Origin: Candidatus Hydrogenedentota bacterium | Lineage (GTDB): Bacteria > Hydrogenedentota > Hydrogenedentia > Hydrogenedentales > JAEUWI01 | Direction of reading: 5' to 3' | DNA length: 64,000 bases | Assembly: GCA_016791475.1 (NCBI GenBank) | Contig: JAEUWI010000041.1 | Location: 1 to 64,000, forward strand | Shown: one piece after another, positions 17,303 to 25,254 of the stretch | How the letters are laid out: every line of letters begins with the position of its first letter | Numbering within the stretch: the first letter of the stretch is position 1 | Notes under the pieces: generated by a model | The model's database searches: none | Seen by the model: the letters and a program-made list of their open reading frames with translations, nothing else | Told to the model about the DNA's origin: nothing | Made by a program: the position numbers and the translations under genes

Positions 17303-19921
17303 ATGTTTCAAGAGCAAGGAAGCCGTTGGGCGAAGTCGCCAAGTGGGACGTTGAACAGCCTCATACAGGAATACAGCACGGTCGCCGGATCCAACGACGA
17401 ACTGCTGGATCCGCTCGGCAAGATCCGTCCGCACTGGCAATGGATCACGGAAGTCCTGGGCGAGTTGCCCTCCTCGGCCCTCTCGGAACGTCGCCGACAG
17501 GCGGAAGACATGGTCCGCCAGCACGGTATTACGTACAACGTGTACAGCGACGCCAAGGGCATGGATCGACCGTGGGCCCTGGATGTGCTCCCCGTGGTGT
17601 TGCCGGTGGAGGAGTGGGCTCATATAGAACGGGGCGTGCGCCAGCGCCTGCACCTGCTCAACCAGATCCTGGCCGATGTTTACGGCCCCGGAAACCTCGT
17701 CCGCGACGGTGTGCTGCCCAGAGAATTTGTCTACGCGAACCCCCAGTTTCACCGGGCCTGCCATGGCATCCCACCGGCGCGCCATGGCCACATCGCACGC
17801 TATGCCGTGGACCTGGTCCGAGATGCCTCCGGCCAATGGAAGGTCTACAGTGATCGGACCCAGGCCCCTTCGGGCGCGGGCTACACGCTGGAAAATCGGG
17901 TCGTCATGGCCCAGACCTTTCCGAACCTCTTCTCCGAAGGAAAGGTGGAGCGGCTCGCCGCTTTCTACGAAGCATTTCACACCACCCTGCGGGAGATGGC
18001 GCCGGGCGGCGCCCCCAACCCGACCATCGTTCTGCACACGCCCGGCCCCCTGAATGAAGTGTACTTCGAACATGTTTATCTGGCGCGCTATCTGGGAATC
18101 AATCTGCTGGAAGGCGCGGACCTCACCGTGCGCGACAACCATGTATACCTGAAGACGATTCAGGGGCTGCGAAAGGTCGATGTGCTGCTCCGGCGCATCG
18201 ACGACGCCTTCAGTGATCCTCTGGAGCTTCGCAAGGACTCGACCCTGGGCCTCGCTGGACTGCTTCAGGCGGTGCGCAGTGGTAATGTGGCGGTATGCAA
18301 CGCCGTGGGCAGCGGCATGCTGGAAGTTCCCGCCCTCGCGGCCGTTCTGCCCGCCGTCGCCCGCCATCTCACCGGCGGCGATCTTTCCCTGCCCTCGGTG
18401 CCCGCACGCTGGGGCGCCTTCGCCGAGGATCGCGCGTGGATGGAGAACCATTTTGAGTCCCTCCGCCTTCTGCCGGCCTTTGCAACCGGCGCCATTCACG
18501 CCATCAAGCCCGGTGAGATGTCCGAACTGGAACGGGATCGGTGGCGGGCCAACTGGCGCGAACGCCCCCATGATTTTGTCTCCGTGGAGCCCGTGTCGCC
18601 GTCAACCGCGCCCGTGTTTACGGGGGAACACCTGGTGCCAAACAGTCTGGTGCTGCGTGTCTATGCCGTGGGCGGCGAAACGCGGGACAGCATTCGCGTA
18701 TTGCCCGGGGGCCTCGCGCGCGTCAGCCCCAAAGACGACATCTTCGATATATCGATGCAGCAGGGTTGCGGAAGCAAGGATATCTGGGTGATGACGGAAG
18801 GGGAGACGCCCTTCCGGAGTCTCCTTCAGGATCGCGGTGTGCCCCTGGTGATCCGGCGCTCCCCGGGCAACTTGTCCAGCCGCCTGGCGGAGAATCTCCT
18901 CTGGCTGGGCCGCTATTGCGAGCGGGCCGAGGCTACGGTGCGTTTCCTGCGTTATCTGCTCAATCAGTGCACGGACGAAGCCGGCTACCGCAGTATCGGT
19001 GAGTTGCGCTCGCTGTTGCGCGCCGCGCCGAGGGGACTCTTCGGCAAGCAGGCCGACGAGCAGATGAGCGCCATGTGGACCCGGCAGGCGAGCGATGAAA
19101 AAGGCGCCTATGACTGGCTCGCCTCTCTGGATCGTGTGCAGACGGTGATATTGGATGCGGTGTTCAACGCGCAGCAGCCCAACACCGTGGTCAGCAATAT
19201 CATGGCGATCCGCCGCACGGCGTGGGTCGTGCGGGAGCGCTTTTCCGAAGATGACTGGCGAATCCTGAACAGCTTTACACTGGAGTTCATGCAGTTGCAG
19301 GAGCGCCGTACGCGGCCGGGCCTGGGTGAGGCACTCTACGCGATGAACCAGCTCGTGAGGGGATTTGCGGCCTTCAGTGGACTGCTGAGTGAGAACATGA
19401 CCCGGGAATCCGGTCAGGTCTTTCTGGATATGGGACGACGCCTCGAACGAAGCAGCCAGACCACCAACGTCGTGTTTCAGACTCTGGAACGGGCCACCGA
19501 ACACGAGGAGGCCCTGCTCCAGTCGTTGCTGGCCATCTGTGACAGCCCCATGACCTACCGGGCCCGCTATGGCTCCGTGTTTCAGGCGGCGCCGGTCATC
19601 GATCTTCTCGTGTGCGACGATACGAATCCCCGTTCGGTCGCCTATCAATTGAACCAGCTCATCAAGCATGTGAAGCGCCTGCCCAAAGCCGGTGGCGCGG
19701 GCCTCTTTAACAGCGAAGAGCGCATCATCGAACGTATCAACACCGAAATCCGGGCGGCCGACGCCAATGATCTGGCCCAGGCCGACGAGGACGGCGTTCG
19801 GGAAGGACTCCATGCGCTGCTCTTGAGACTCCACGCGGAACTTCCGAAGTTTGCCGACCTGCTGGAGCAGCGCTATTTCATCCACACGGCTCCCGCGCGG
19901 CCACTGGAAGAACTGAGATGA
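17303..19921 (+). CDS. Fused circularly permuted ATP-grasp / alpha-E protein
   Basis: An 872-residue protein combining in one chain what the divergent operon encodes as two. Residues 1-500 are ATP-grasp-like (DVLLRRIDDAFSDPLELRKDS, QQGCGSKDIWVM) and residues 530-860 are alpha-E (SSRLAENLLWLGRYCERAEATVRF). At the position where the intact copy has [11 protein letters not shown] this one has VYSDRTQAPSG, and no equivalent of [10 protein letters not shown] is found, so metal and nucleotide binding appear lost. A GTG at 17279 would add eight residues; ATG 17303 with the purine-rich GGGAAAGAG before it is chosen, with some doubt. A transglutaminase gene follows after 145 bases. It may be a non-catalytic partner of the intact enzyme. 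Confidence 0.88.
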   Translation: MFQEQGSRWAKSPSGTLNSLIQEYSTVAGSNDELLDPLGKIRPHWQWITEVLGELPSSALSERRRQAEDMVRQHGITYNVYSDAKGMDRPWALDVLPVVLPVEEWAHIERGVRQRLHLLNQILADVYGPGNLVRDGVLPREFVYANPQFHRACHGIPPARHGHIARYAVDLVRDASGQWKVYSDRTQAPSGAGYTLENRVVMAQTFPNLFSEGKVERLAAFYEAFHTTLREMAPGGAPNPTIVLHTPGPLNEVYFEHVYLARYLGINLLEGADLTVRDNHVYLKTIQGLRKVDVLLRRIDDAFSDPLELRKDSTLGLAGLLQAVRSGNVAVCNAVGSGMLEVPALAAVLPAVARHLTGGDLSLPSVPARWGAFAEDRAWMENHFESLRLLPAFATGAIHAIKPGEMSELERDRWRANWRERPHDFVSVEPVSPSTAPVFTGEHLVPNSLVLRVYAVGGETRDSIRVLPGGLARVSPKDDIFDISMQQGCGSKDIWVMTEGETPFRSLLQDRGVPLVIRRSPGNLSSRLAENLLWLGRYCERAEATVRFLRYLLNQCTDEAGYRSIGELRSLLRAAPRGLFGKQADEQMSAMWTRQASDEKGAYDWLASLDRVQTVILDAVFNAQQPNTVVSNIMAIRRTAWVVRERFSEDDWRILNSFTLEFMQLQERRTRPGLGEALYAMNQLVRGFAAFSGLLSENMTRESGQVFLDMGRRLERSSQTTNVVFQTLERATEHEEALLQSLLAICDSPMTYRARYGSVFQAAPVIDLLVCDDTNPRSVAYQLNQLIKHVKRLPKAGGAGLFNSEERIIERINTEIRAADANDLAQADEDGVREGLHALLLRLHAELPKFADLLEQRYFIHTAPARPLEELR

Positions 19922-20066
19922 GAATGGTGAATAGTGAATTCAGAATAGTGAATGAAGTATTTGAGGGAAAGCGAAGAATACTCCGCGCCTCTCACCGTTC
20001 CCAGTTCCAATGCGTGATTCTTAATTCTCTATTCATAATTCACAATTCTCAATTCCCCGAGGGCCA
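19922..20066. repeat. Imperfect inverted AT-rich intergenic repeat
   Basis: The gap between the fused ligase gene and the transglutaminase gene has GTGAATAGTGAATTCAGAAT-type units on its left (19925-19955) and the complementary motif (ATTCTCTATTCATAATTC, near 20021-20055) on its right. The two arms could fold as a long imperfect hairpin in the mRNA. Similar monotonous GAATTG/GTGAATT units look like a dispersed intergenic repeat. Confidence 0.55.
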
Positions 20067-20948
20067 ATGAAGTACCGAATCACCCATAGCACCAAATACA
20101 AGTACGAAGGCAAAGTGCCCATTGGTTACAACCGCGTCTACCTGACCCCCCGTACCTGTGCCGGGCAGGAGTGCCTTCGTTCCCAACTCGCAGTCGAGCC
20201 GGTGCCCGCCGTTTTCGGCCAGCGGAGCCGGGATTTCTATGGCAACGAAGTCATATTCTTCACAGTGCAGGAACAGCACGACGTGCTCGAAATCACAGCC
20301 CGCAGTGAAGTGCGCCTGAACCCGGTGCTTACGGTTGACCCGGCCTCCACAGCTCCCTGGGAGGAGGCCCTGCGCCTGGTTCGCGAGAGCAGGGACCCCG
20401 ATACCCACGATGCGCTCCAATTCACCTATCCCGCGGAGACCGTGGCGGTATCAACCGCGCTTCGGGACTACGCGCGCGAGTCTTTCTCACCCGGTACGCC
20501 CCTGCTGAAAGCGGCCGCCCACCTCATGACCCGGATCTTCAAAGAGTTCGCCTACGACCCGAACGCCACCACCGTCACCACGCCCGTGGAGGAGATTCTG
20601 GAAAAGCGTCGCGGCGTCTGCCAGGATTTCGCCCACCTCCAGATCGGATGCCTCCGCGCGCTCGGCCTGCCCGCGCGCTACGTGAGCGGCTATGTGGCCC
20701 CGAAGCATGCCGACTCCGGCCACGCCTACGTCGGCGCACAGGCATCCCACGCGTGGCTTTCCCTCTACACCCCCGGCGCGGGTTGGGTCGATCTCGATCC
20801 CACCAACAACTGCCTGCCGTCCGTCGAACACATCACGGTGGCCTGGGGCCGGAACTACGATGAAGTCAGTCCCGTCCGCGGCGTGATCCTCGGCGGCGGC
20901 ACCCAGCACCTGGCCGTGGAAGTGGATGTGGCCAGAATCGCGGAATAA
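20067..20948 (+). CDS. Transglutaminase-like cysteine protease superfamily protein
   Basis: A 293-residue protein with the bacterial transglutaminase N-terminal beta region (MKYRITHSTKYKYEGKVPIGYNRVYLTP) and a transglutaminase core having the full triad: Cys185 in RRGVCQDFAHL, His228 in ASHAWLSLY and Asp244 in VDLDPTN. Such proteins hydrolyse or transfer amide bonds and co-occur with alpha-E/ATP-grasp ligases, perhaps trimming or reversing the ligase product. No signal peptide. It completes the plus-strand ligase set (fused ATP-grasp/alpha-E plus transglutaminase). Substrate unknown. Confidence 0.92.
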   Translation: MKYRITHSTKYKYEGKVPIGYNRVYLTPRTCAGQECLRSQLAVEPVPAVFGQRSRDFYGNEVIFFTVQEQHDVLEITARSEVRLNPVLTVDPASTAPWEEALRLVRESRDPDTHDALQFTYPAETVAVSTALRDYARESFSPGTPLLKAAAHLMTRIFKEFAYDPNATTVTTPVEEILEKRRGVCQDFAHLQIGCLRALGLPARYVSGYVAPKHADSGHAYVGAQASHAWLSLYTPGAGWVDLDPTNNCLPSVEHITVAWGRNYDEVSPVRGVILGGGTQHLAVEVDVARIAE

Positions 20949-21247
20949 TACGGCGGTCGCCCTCCGGAAGAAAACTTTCCAGCGTGCGTGGCGACTGTTC
21001 CGGTAGCATCCCCGTCCTGTCCGATATGGCTTATTGCGCAGGTCAGTGTACGTCGCCGATATTGGCGGCCAACTCCGATGGGTGAGGAGCAACAAGAGAA
21101 AGAATAGGAGTGGGGCGCGCTTTGCCGGTGTGGACCATGCCCACAATACCGTTCGAAAATCTTCCGCTGCTCGCCTTGACGTGCTATGCTTTTATTCCGG
21201 TACCACAAACCGCCGCCAGCGTGTCGGTGGAGAAAGGCAGGCTCCCC

Positions 21248-22165
21248 ATGAACAATTTCATCAAATACGCCGGATGGATAGCACTTGTTCTGGTGCTGAT
21301 CGTTGGCGGCTTTGCATACAATGTACGAATCAATGCGGAGAAGTCGCGCGCGAAACACGCGGAGCAGGAGCTGGAGAAGGTGCAGGCGCTACTCTCCAAT
21401 TTGGAGGAAGAGGTGGCCCAACGGCAGGCGCACGAGAAGAACGAGGTCGCACCCGCCCCGATGCTCGCGTCTCCCGAGCCGCAGGTTGCTCCACCCGTGG
21501 AAGTTGACCCACCCGCACCGGAGTCCACGCCCCCGGCCCCGCCGACCCCTGACGCCGTCCCCAATGTGGATCTGGAAGATCGCGTCGCCACGGCCCAACT
21601 CAATATGATGGCGGAGATGACCTACCAGTCGCTCTTTGACGAACTCCAACTGACGCCCGAAGTGCGCGCCTCCTTGAAAGACGCCATAGCCGCGCACATG
21701 CTGGCCATGCAGCGCGAGACGGGCGCCGCGATGGGCGCAAAGAACGAGACGGCGAAGGCCTTCTACGCCCGAATCGAAGCGATGAAAGGCGCCATGCGCG
21801 ACGAGCTGGCCCAGTTTCTCAGTCCGGAGGAGCTGACGGCGTGGGATGAGTATGAGCCGGTGGCCGATCAGATGCTCTACGAGCGGTTGGTGGACGGACA
21901 GATGAACATGCTGGCGCCGGGGCTCACGAATGAGAACCGCGTCCTGGCAAGTCAGGTGATGGCGGAGGAGTTGGTGCGGGAGTTCGACGCGTTGGGCCAA
22001 AGCGACGAGATCTACAGCATGGACAGTCACAATGGCGCCCAGGCGCGGGCGCTCAATGCGAGTCTGGAACGTCTTGCCGAAGAACTGGATGAGGCGCAGT
22101 TAAGTCAGGTCCAGGGATTTGTCAATCAGGCGATTGCCATGTTTGACGCGATGAAAGGGCGGTAG
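21248..22165 (+). CDS. Membrane-anchored coiled-coil protein of unknown function
   Basis: Not recognised as a named family. The 305-residue protein begins with one transmembrane helix (YAGWIALVLVLIVGGFAY, about residues 5-23), then a charged coiled coil (KSRAKHAEQELEKVQALLSNLEEEV), a Pro-rich spacer (PQVAPPVEVDPPAPESTPP) and a C-terminal helical domain of about 190 residues with LSPEELTAWDEYEP. The C-terminal domain is thus probably held in the periplasm on a rigid-plus-flexible stalk. ATG 21248 has AGG 7-8 bases upstream; an in-frame ATG at 21110 would put 46 non-membrane residues before the anchor and is less likely. The 299 bases before it hold no other gene. Confidence 0.65.
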   Translation: MNNFIKYAGWIALVLVLIVGGFAYNVRINAEKSRAKHAEQELEKVQALLSNLEEEVAQRQAHEKNEVAPAPMLASPEPQVAPPVEVDPPAPESTPPAPPTPDAVPNVDLEDRVATAQLNMMAEMTYQSLFDELQLTPEVRASLKDAIAAHMLAMQRETGAAMGAKNETAKAFYARIEAMKGAMRDELAQFLSPEELTAWDEYEPVADQMLYERLVDGQMNMLAPGLTNENRVLASQVMAEELVREFDALGQSDEIYSMDSHNGAQARALNASLERLAEELDEAQLSQVQGFVNQAIAMFDAMKGR

Positions 22166-22231
22166 GGCGAGGGGCGCCGATCCATTGGGCAAGCGTTCGG
22201 CCTGCGCAAGTCGAGGTGCTGCCCCCCCTGG

Positions 22232-22296
22232 CCCCCGCAAGCGGGGGGAACCCTACCTGTTGGAGTAAACCTCTTGATCCCCCCGCTTGCGGGGGG
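22232..22296. repeat. Pair of inverted REP-like palindromes
   Basis: CCCCCGCAAGCGGGGG (22232-22247) and CCCCCCGCTTGCGGGGGG (22279-22296) stand in opposite orientation 31 bases apart, each flanked by runs of C and G. A third copy is at 37431-37448. The arrangement resembles bacterial interspersed mosaic elements placed between convergent genes. Confidence 0.8.
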
Positions 22297-22374
22297 GGGG
22301 AGGGGGGTAAGACTCCGACACGATTGTGATTCTTGGTGACGAACCAACATGTTCACAATTGAAGTAGTCTATCT

Positions 22375-23262
22375 TTAATCCCCAAAAATCCAATTGATCG
22401 TCAGCAACACCACCAGCAGAATCATCAGCCATTTGCCGATCAGCCAGGCGCGCAGGCCACCCTCCGCCGCCCGGATGCGCGCCACTTCTTCGCCCGCGTA
22501 GCGCGCCGTGCGCATCAGGATGTTTTTTGACGTCTCGCCGGCCTTCTCCACGACCTCCTTCACATCTTCGCGTTCGCTGAAGGCCTTGGCCTTTTCCGCC
22601 GCCTCCTGCCCGATGGTCGTGGCCTTTTCTTTCACCGCCTGGACATCTTTGCGGGCGCCGATGGCCTTCGCCTTGCGCGCCGCCACGATACCAATGGCTT
22701 TGGCGGTCGCTTTCAGTTCCTGGGCCTGCTCGCTTTCGCTGAACTCTTTGGCTTTCACATAGGCCTGCTTGCCCGCCGCGGTGATCTTCTCCTTGGCCGC
22801 CTTTACGTCTTCCCGTTCGGAAAACTCCATGAAGGCGTCGATTACGTCCTTGCCGACCTCCTTCAATTGCTCTTCCAGCGAGTCGTTCTTGCCGGGGATG
22901 TCTTCCATGGAGGCGCCGCAGTAGGGGCAATAGGGTTCATGGTCGCGGTAATGCAACTTGCAGGTGGGACACGCGGGATGGCGTTCGTCCGCAAAACTCT
23001 CCAGATCCTCCAGTGAAGAGCCACAGCGCGCCTCGTATTGTCCGGCCTCCTGATAATCCGGTTTCAGCGCCAGGGCCGATTCGAAGAAATAGCGTGCGGT
23101 GGCCTTGTCCTTCTCGAAGAACGTGCGGCCGAATAAGTACAGGGCCTCTGGATTTTTTGCGGCTTCGCCCTTGGCAAGCAGGGTTTTCAGATGCTCCCGT
23201 GCGCCCGCGAAGTCGCCAATCTCGACGCTCAGGCGGGCGGCTTTCAGAGTTTCATTTTCCAT
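22375..23262 (-). CDS. TPR / zinc-ribbon protein with C-terminal membrane anchor
   Basis: A 295-residue protein of unknown function. Residues 1-80 are TPR-like (LFGRTFFEKDKATARYFFESALALKPDYQEA). A zinc ribbon follows with two CxxC pairs (CPTCKLHYRDHEPYCPYCG, about 98-116). The middle is a long basic/acidic amphipathic helix with recurring units FSEREDVKAAKEKITAAGKQ, ARKDVQAVKEKATTIGQEA and FSEREDVKEVVEKAGE, and the C-terminus is a single hydrophobic helix (WLMILLVVLLTINWIFGD), suggesting a tail-anchored protein facing the cytoplasm. GAGGTGA precedes the ATG by 6 bases. It lies 21 bases upstream of the beta-CASP nuclease start-distal end on the same strand but is downstream in transcription, so it could be the last gene of that operon only by readthrough. 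Confidence 0.7.
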   Translation of the reverse strand: MENETLKAARLSVEIGDFAGAREHLKTLLAKGEAAKNPEALYLFGRTFFEKDKATARYFFESALALKPDYQEAGQYEARCGSSLEDLESFADERHPACPTCKLHYRDHEPYCPYCGASMEDIPGKNDSLEEQLKEVGKDVIDAFMEFSEREDVKAAKEKITAAGKQAYVKAKEFSESEQAQELKATAKAIGIVAARKAKAIGARKDVQAVKEKATTIGQEAAEKAKAFSEREDVKEVVEKAGETSKNILMRTARYAGEEVARIRAAEGGLRAWLIGKWLMILLVVLLTINWIFGD

Positions 23263-23283
23263 GGCTTCACCTCGCAGTTACTA

Positions 23284-24663
23284 TCAGACTTCCAGCGTCT
23301 GGCCTTCACGGGGAATCACGACTTTCTTGACGCCCGCATCATGCAACGCGCCCTGGAGGGATTTCATTCCCTCGGGTTCGCCGTGGACCAGGAGCACCTG
23401 CTCCGCGCAATCTCTGAAACGCGAGCCAAACTCGATCAACTCCCGGCGTCCGGCGTGGGCGCTGAACTCATTCATGATACGCACGTGGGCGTTGAGATCA
23501 TAATCGATGCCAAAGATGCGGATCCGGCGCGAGCGCTCCACGATCCGCCGGCCCAGGGTATTCTTTGCCTGAAATCCAATGATCATGATGGTGTTCTTCG
23601 GATTCGTGCAGTGGTTCTTGAGGTGGTGGAGAATGCGCCCGTGCTCACACATGCCCGCGGCGGAGATGATGATGGCCGGCCCTTCGAGCTTGTTAATCTC
23701 CATGGATTCCTCCACGGTCCGGATATAGCGTATCCGTTTCGTCATGAAGGGATCGCCGTTCTCGCTCATCGCGCGGCGGAATTCTTCATCAAAGGACTCC
23801 GTGTGGAGGCGGAAAACTTCCGTGATGTTCACGGTCAACGGGCTGTCCACGATCACCGGAATCTCGGGAATGAGTCCCTCGGCCTCCAGACGCTTCAGGG
23901 CGTAGACCATTTCCTGAGCGCGCTCCAGCGCAAAAGCCGGCACGATGACTTTGCCGCCCCGGTCCACGGTCTCATTGATATACTGGGCGAGTTTTACCTC
24001 CATGCGCTCCATGGAATCGTGGTCGCGATCGCCGTAGGTGCTTTCCATCATCACCACATCCGCAGGACCCGGCACCCAGGGATCTTCCAGAATCGCCATG
24101 TTTTTCCGGCCGATATCGCCGCTGAAGATGAACTTGCGCCGCTTTCCCTGCTCTTCATAGTCCAGCTCCACCATGGCCGAGCCGAGCACGTGGCCCGCAT
24201 TGTGGTAGGTCAGAAACACGTTTGGCATGACGGGGAAGCGAACTTCATAGGGTATGGAAACGAAGCGCTTGATGACTTCCCGGGCGTCATCTTCGGTATA
24301 GAGCGGCGGAATGAAAGTCATGTGCTTCTTCGAAAGCCATTCCGCGTCCCGCTTCTGGATCCGGGCGCTGTCCTGCAGCATCACGGCGCAGAGGTCGCGC
24401 GTGGCGGGCGTGGCGTAGATCACGCCGCGATAGCCGAACTTGGCGAGCATGGGGAGGAGACCGCTGTGGTCGATATGGGCGTGACTCAGGATGACGGCGT
24501 TCAGCCGGTCCATGTCGAAGTTCACCCTCCGGTTTTTTTCTTCCGCCTCCTTGCGCTTCCCCTGGAACATGCCGCAATCGAGGAGGATACGGGCGCCGTT
24601 GATCTCCAGATAGTGCTTGCTTCCGGTTACCTCTTCCGCGCCGCCGTAGGATGTGATTCTCAT
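23284..24663 (-). CDS. Metallo-beta-lactamase/beta-CASP RNA nuclease
   Basis: A 459-residue cytoplasmic zinc nuclease of the beta-CASP group (CPSF73/YSH1-like, RNA-specific type), presumably processing or degrading RNA. HAHIDH is at residues 61-66, with GSAMVELDY, FSGDIGR (zinc Asp) and STYGDRDHD downstream; the beta-CASP part contains SPLTVNITEVF, and the C-terminal histidine is in LVHGEPEGMKSL. The ATG at 24663 has GAGAGG 7 bases upstream and overlaps the TGA of the LOG gene (ATGA), indicating coupling. It is the last gene of a tlyA-recN-LOG-nuclease operon. The longer frame upstream of 24663 is the antisense-like alternate frame of LOG and not part of this protein. Confidence 0.92.
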   Translation of the reverse strand: MRITSYGGAEEVTGSKHYLEINGARILLDCGMFQGKRKEAEEKNRRVNFDMDRLNAVILSHAHIDHSGLLPMLAKFGYRGVIYATPATRDLCAVMLQDSARIQKRDAEWLSKKHMTFIPPLYTEDDAREVIKRFVSIPYEVRFPVMPNVFLTYHNAGHVLGSAMVELDYEEQGKRRKFIFSGDIGRKNMAILEDPWVPGPADVVMMESTYGDRDHDSMERMEVKLAQYINETVDRGGKVIVPAFALERAQEMVYALKRLEAEGLIPEIPVIVDSPLTVNITEVFRLHTESFDEEFRRAMSENGDPFMTKRIRYIRTVEESMEINKLEGPAIIISAAGMCEHGRILHHLKNHCTNPKNTIMIIGFQAKNTLGRRIVERSRRIRIFGIDYDLNAHVRIMNEFSAHAGRRELIEFGSRFRDCAEQVLLVHGEPEGMKSLQGALHDAGVKKVVIPREGQTLEV

Positions 24664-25238
24664 ATCGATGCCTCTCGCTGACTGATAATGGGACGGTCCT
24701 CCCGATAGGAAGCCACGCACCGCCGTACCAACGACTCGGGGTCTTCGTCGAAGAGTATTCGCGACCCCGTTTTTTTCTTGATAATCGGGAGAAAATCGTC
24801 CACGTGATCCGCCACGCCACCGGTGCCGGTGAGCACGCCGATGAGGCGACCTTCGTCGTAGGCGATGGCGAATTCGCCGAGGGTGCCCGAGCGCCCGCCC
24901 ACGATGAGCACGATGTCGCAACTGCGGATGCCGGTGACTTCGCGCCCCATGAGACCGCTGCCGGTGTAGATGAGCACGTCGAGGTGATCGGTCGGCGAGC
25001 CATAGCGCCCCACGTGCTCGTCGAAGCTGATGGCGGGGGAGATGCCGATGGTGAGGCCGCCCGCGCGCTTGCAGCCGATAACGGCGTGGTGGGGAAGACC
25101 GGGGCAGCCCCCGGTGAGAATGGCGCACCCTTCTTCCGCGATAGCCTGTCCAATACGCTCGCACTTGGCGATAAGCTCGTCGGCCATTTCACCGCCGGCC
25201 GAACCCATGACCCCGATCTTTATCCGGGCAACGTCCAT
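24660..25238 (-). CDS. LOG-family / TIGR00725-type nucleotide-binding protein
   Basis: A 192-residue Rossmann-like protein of the LOG (lysine-decarboxylase-like) superfamily, members of which hydrolyse nucleotide 5'-monophosphate glycosidic bonds or bind nucleotides such as Mo-cofactor derivatives. The GAGG/PGGxGT-like motif appears as VGGRSGTLGEFAIAYDEG, preceded by ILTGGCPGLPHHAVIGCKRAGG. ATG 25238 is used (AAAAGAGG about 5 bases upstream) because it gives the usual start ARIKIGVMGSAG; the frame upstream overlaps recN without homology. It overlaps the nuclease start by 4 bases. Exact substrate unknown. Confidence 0.82.
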   Translation of the reverse strand: MDVARIKIGVMGSAGGEMADELIAKCERIGQAIAEEGCAILTGGCPGLPHHAVIGCKRAGGLTIGISPAISFDEHVGRYGSPTDHLDVLIYTGSGLMGREVTGIRSCDIVLIVGGRSGTLGEFAIAYDEGRLIGVLTGTGGVADHVDDFLPIIKKKTGSRILFDEDPESLVRRCVASYREDRPIISQREASI

Positions 25239-25254
25239 TGCGCCTCTTTTCGAA

